Positions 61,554 to 64,000 of a stretch of 64,000 nucleotides of DNA are shown here, in pieces. Source of the stretch: an uncultured Solirubrobacteraceae bacterium (GTDB taxonomy: Bacteria > Actinomycetota > Thermoleophilia > Solirubrobacterales > Solirubrobacteraceae); the NCBI GenBank assembly GCA_902806205.1, contig CADCVR010000096.1:33921-97920 (forward strand), read 5' to 3'. Each line of letters opens with the position of its first letter. Position 1 is the stretch's first letter. Made by a program: the position numbers and the translations under genes. The notes beneath the pieces were generated by a model, which had not been told where the DNA came from, did no database searches, and worked only from the letters and a program-made list of their open reading frames with translations.

Positions 61554-64000
61554 GTGGCTGGCGAGGCGCCCGGTTCGGGCCTGCTCGAGCGCGAGGGCGA
61601 GCGCGCGCAGTTGCACGCTGCGCTGGTCGGGGCGGCGCGCGGGAGCGGAGGGGTTGTGCTCGTGGAGGGCCCGCCTGGCATCGGTAAGACGCGGTTGCTT
61701 GACGACGCGGCGGCCGTTGCGCAACGGGTCGGCGTCTTGGTCTCGCGCGCGCGGGCGCATGAACTCGAGCAGCGTGTTCCCTATGCTGTGGTTCGCGATC
61801 TGCTTAGGCCAGCGCTCGAGGCCCCGGGCGCCGCGCTGGAGGGCCCCGCGGCGGCTGGCGCGCGCGTGCTCGAGGGTGTGGCAGGTGAGCCCGGCGGTGC
61901 CGAGGAGGCCGCGGGGGTGGTGCACGGCCTGTACGCGCTTACGGCCGCGCTCGCGGCGCGCGCTCCCCGGGCGCTACTGGTAGATGACGCGCACTGGGCG
62001 GACACCGCGTCCGTGCGCTTTTTGCTGTATCTCTCCCGGCGGGTCGAGGCGCTGTCGGTTGCGCTTATCGTCAGCGTCCGCCCGGGCGAGGGACCGGAGC
62101 TGGTGGCCCGGCTGCTTGACGCGGCGCCTGTGCGGCGCGTGCGTCCGGCCGCGTTCAGCGCATGCGCGGTGGGTGTCGTGTTGCGCGAGCGGCTGGGGCG
62201 TGAGGCTGGGGGCGCGCTGCGCGACACCTGCGTGAGCGCAACAGGGGGCACGCCGCTGCTGGTCGTCGAGCTCGCACGCGCGCTCGCTGCCGCCCCGGCG
62301 GAAGACGACGCCGCCGCGCTGGAACAGGTGGGAAGGCTTGCGCCGGACGGCGTCACCCGATCGGTCACCCTGCGTTTGGCGGCGGTCTCCGAGGCGGCGC
62401 GTCAGCTGGCGCGCGTAACCGCGATCTTCGGTGACGAGGCCGGGTTGAGCGATGCCGGCGCCCTCGCCGGCCTCGCGGAGGAGGACGCTGCGGCAGCGGC
62501 GGGCGAGCTCGCCGCCGTGGCGCTGCTTGCCGACCACGTGCCGCTGGCGTGGCGTCACCCGCTGCTGCGCGTCGCCGCGCTCGCCGGTGTCCCCGCGGCG
62601 GAGCGCACGGCGCTGCACCTGCGGGCCGCGCGCGTGCTTGACGCCCGCGGCGCCGACGTCGGCCTCGTCGCCGCACAGCTGCTCGCCGCCGAGGCCACGG
62701 GGGACGCGTGGACGACGGGCGTTCTGCGACGCGCGGCGGCGGACGCTCGCGGTCGCGGTGCCCCCGATGTCGCCGCCACGCTGCTGCGCCACGCACTCGC
62801 CGAGCGCTTCGCAGACACTGATCTGCGGCTCGAGCTCGCGCGGGCGGAGATCGCAGCCGGTGAGCCCGCGGGCGCCGCTCGAATGCGCGAGCTGGTGCTC
62901 GCCGAGACCGAGCCCGCACGCCGCGCAAGGCTGACGTTGGAGGTCGGGGACGGACTGATGAGCAAGCAGGAGCATCGCGAGGCGGCCGGACTCCTGCGCG
63001 AAGCCCTGCACGGCGATCCCGGCGAGGACCTGGCCCTGCAGGTGCTGGCGATGCTCGCCGTCTGCGAGCGCTATGCGCCCGGACCGAAGAACGCTGATGC
63101 CCAGGGGCGCCTGGCCGCATCGGTCGCCGGGCTGACGGGCGCCACCCCTGGCGAGCGCTACGCGCTGGCGGTCGATGCCCTCAACCGGCCGCACGCCACG
63201 GCCGCCGAGCTCGCGGCGGCGGCGCGCGTCGTGCAGCGCGCACGCCCCGATGGGCTGCTGCCGCGCGCCGCCCTGGGCGGGACCGCGGTCAACCTGATCA
63301 ACGCGTACGAGCTCGACGAGGCGGAGGCGTGGCTTGCGCGCATCTTCGTCGAGCTGCGCGATCTCGGCCTTCCGGTCGCGTGGACGCAGGCCACGAACAT
63401 CCTCGGCTTGTGCCTGCGGATGCGCGGTGCGCTGCCGGCGGCCGAACAGCGGCTGCGCGAGGCCTACGCCGCGGCCCGCGAGATGCAGCTCGGCTTCGAC
63501 CGAACCGTCGGCGCGGAGCTCGCGATCGTCCTCGTCGACGCGGGACGCGTCGAGGAGGCTGCTGCGCTGCTGGCCGAGTGCGACCCATCGGGGGCCGTCC
63601 CGGAGCGAATGCTCGACAACGTGCGGCTCCTCGCGCGGGCGCGTGTCGCCGAAGCCGCCCACCGCGACGAGGAGGCGATCGCCGACCTGCTCGAGCTTGG
63701 CCGCCGCCTGCAAGGTTGGGGCTTAGAGCGTCCCGTGCCGCCGTGGCGATCACGGGCCGCGCGGCTGCTCGCCCGACGCGGGGACGGCGAGCACGCGCGG
63801 CGCCTCGCGGCCGACGAGCTCGCCGCCGCGCAGCGCGGCGGCGGCCGCGAGGTGCTCGGCATCGCGCTGCGCGGGACGGCGCTGGTGGCCGAGCCCGTCG
63901 ACCTGCTGGCGCTCGAGGCGTCCGTCGACGCGCTCGACGGGGGCCCGGCGCAACTCGAGCTGGCCTGCTCGCTCGTCGAGCTGGGCGCCGCTCGGCGCCG
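61554..64000 (+). CDS. Large LuxR-family (LAL/MalT-like) ATPase regulator, N-terminal part
   Basis: About 815 residues visible from GTG 61554; continues past the right edge. VVLVEGPPGIGKTRLLDDAA is Walker A and RALLVDDAHWADTASVRFLL Walker B of the AAA-16 ATPase. After residue ~350 come helical TPR-like repeats (ARRARLTLEVGDGLMSKQEH; PAAEQRLREAYAAAREMQLG). The C-terminal LuxR helix-turn-helix expected for the family lies outside the window. Such proteins are ATP-dependent activators of catabolic or secondary-metabolite genes. Confidence 0.88.
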   Translation, partial: MAGEAPGSGLLEREGERAQLHAALVGAARGSGGVVLVEGPPGIGKTRLLDDAAAVAQRVGVLVSRARAHELEQRVPYAVVRDLLRPALEAPGAALEGPAAAGARVLEGVAGEPGGAEEAAGVVHGLYALTAALAARAPRALLVDDAHWADTASVRFLLYLSRRVEALSVALIVSVRPGEGPELVARLLDAAPVRRVRPAAFSACAVGVVLRERLGREAGGALRDTCVSATGGTPLLVVELARALAAAPAEDDAAALEQVGRLAPDGVTRSVTLRLAAVSEAARQLARVTAIFGDEAGLSDAGALAGLAEEDAAAAAGELAAVALLADHVPLAWRHPLLRVAALAGVPAAERTALHLRAARVLDARGADVGLVAAQLLAAEATGDAWTTGVLRRAAADARGRGAPDVAATLLRHALAERFADTDLRLELARAEIAAGEPAGAARMRELVLAETEPARRARLTLEVGDGLMSKQEHREAAGLLREALHGDPGEDLALQVLAMLAVCERYAPGPKNADAQGRLAASVAGLTGATPGERYALAVDALNRPHATAAELAAAARVVQRARPDGLLPRAALGGTAVNLINAYELDEAEAWLARIFVELRDLGLPVAWTQATNILGLCLRMRGALPAAEQRLREAYAAAREMQLGFDRTVGAELAIVLVDAGRVEEAAALLAECDPSGAVPERMLDNVRLLARARVAEAAHRDEEAIADLLELGRRLQGWGLERPVPPWRSRAARLLARRGDGEHARRLAADELAAAQRGGGREVLGIALRGTALVAEPVDLLALEASVDALDGGPAQLELACSLVELGAARR

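Overview
The window is high-GC, gene-dense bacterial chromosome. Gene content and order point to an actinobacterium. Thermoleophilia (Solirubrobacterales-like) is my best guess, inferred from protein style, the Lon/Hsp20 pair, a PPi-type phosphofructokinase and the small basic helix-turn-helix proteins; no rRNA is present to confirm it. Nearly all genes are chained by 1-4 nt ATGA/GTGA/TGATG overlaps.

Layout. 1-11.2 kb (mostly minus strand): a PucR regulator with a nucleoside phosphorylase, a DedA-PAP2 fusion, the run ispE < rsmA < tatD < metG < rsmI < ROK kinase, an LCP wall enzyme, a cupin and an FmdB-like protein. A T-box-like leader precedes metG. A CIRCE-type palindrome sits between the FmdB-like gene and glyS (11.28 kb). 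12.7-17.2 kb: a secreted RTX-repeat protein, a small membrane protein and the hsp20-lon operon. 17.2-21.8 kb: an MBL hydrolase, then an ion-transport set (ArsB/NhaD-type permease, CBS protein, NhaA-DsbA fusion). A 161-bp MITE lies next, inserted at the stop codon of a Cys-rich small gene. 22.4-30.8 kb: lactate-type oxidase, epimerase, twin SRPBCC genes, a small DNA-binding protein, mdh, icd, a secreted protein and a site-2 protease.

30.9-38.6 kb is central carbon metabolism: a type-E-like succinate dehydrogenase (sdhA, sdhB, HdrB-like subunit, no usual membrane anchors), then a CoA-lyase, 2-methylfumaryl-CoA hydratase-like and 2-methylfumaryl-CoA isomerase-like set that suggests the mesaconyl-CoA branch of glyoxylate/propionyl-CoA assimilation. 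38.6-43.4 kb: PPi-type PFK, a membrane protein, a NarL-type two-component pair and an extra LuxR-type protein with a degenerate receiver. 43.4-50.7 kb: asd-lysC, a degenerate GH3 protein, SIMPL, and the recR-ybaB-dnaX block. 50.7-54.6 kb: a membrane glycosyltransferase-like protein, a TetR regulator with a strong palindromic operator, the SRP RNA (minus strand) and a DUF3616-like protein.

55-57.1 kb is a decay zone: two frameshifted genes, tRNA-Val(CAC), an intact hicB next to a frameshifted hicA, and 400 bp with no gene. 57.1-61.2 kb: a membrane protein divergent from a three-gene signalling operon (lone receiver, large GAF histidine kinase, NarL-type regulator), with tandem AGGG-N4-CCCT palindromes in the shared control region. 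The window ends inside a large LuxR-family ATPase regulator. I found no CRISPR array, phage or complete insertion sequence.
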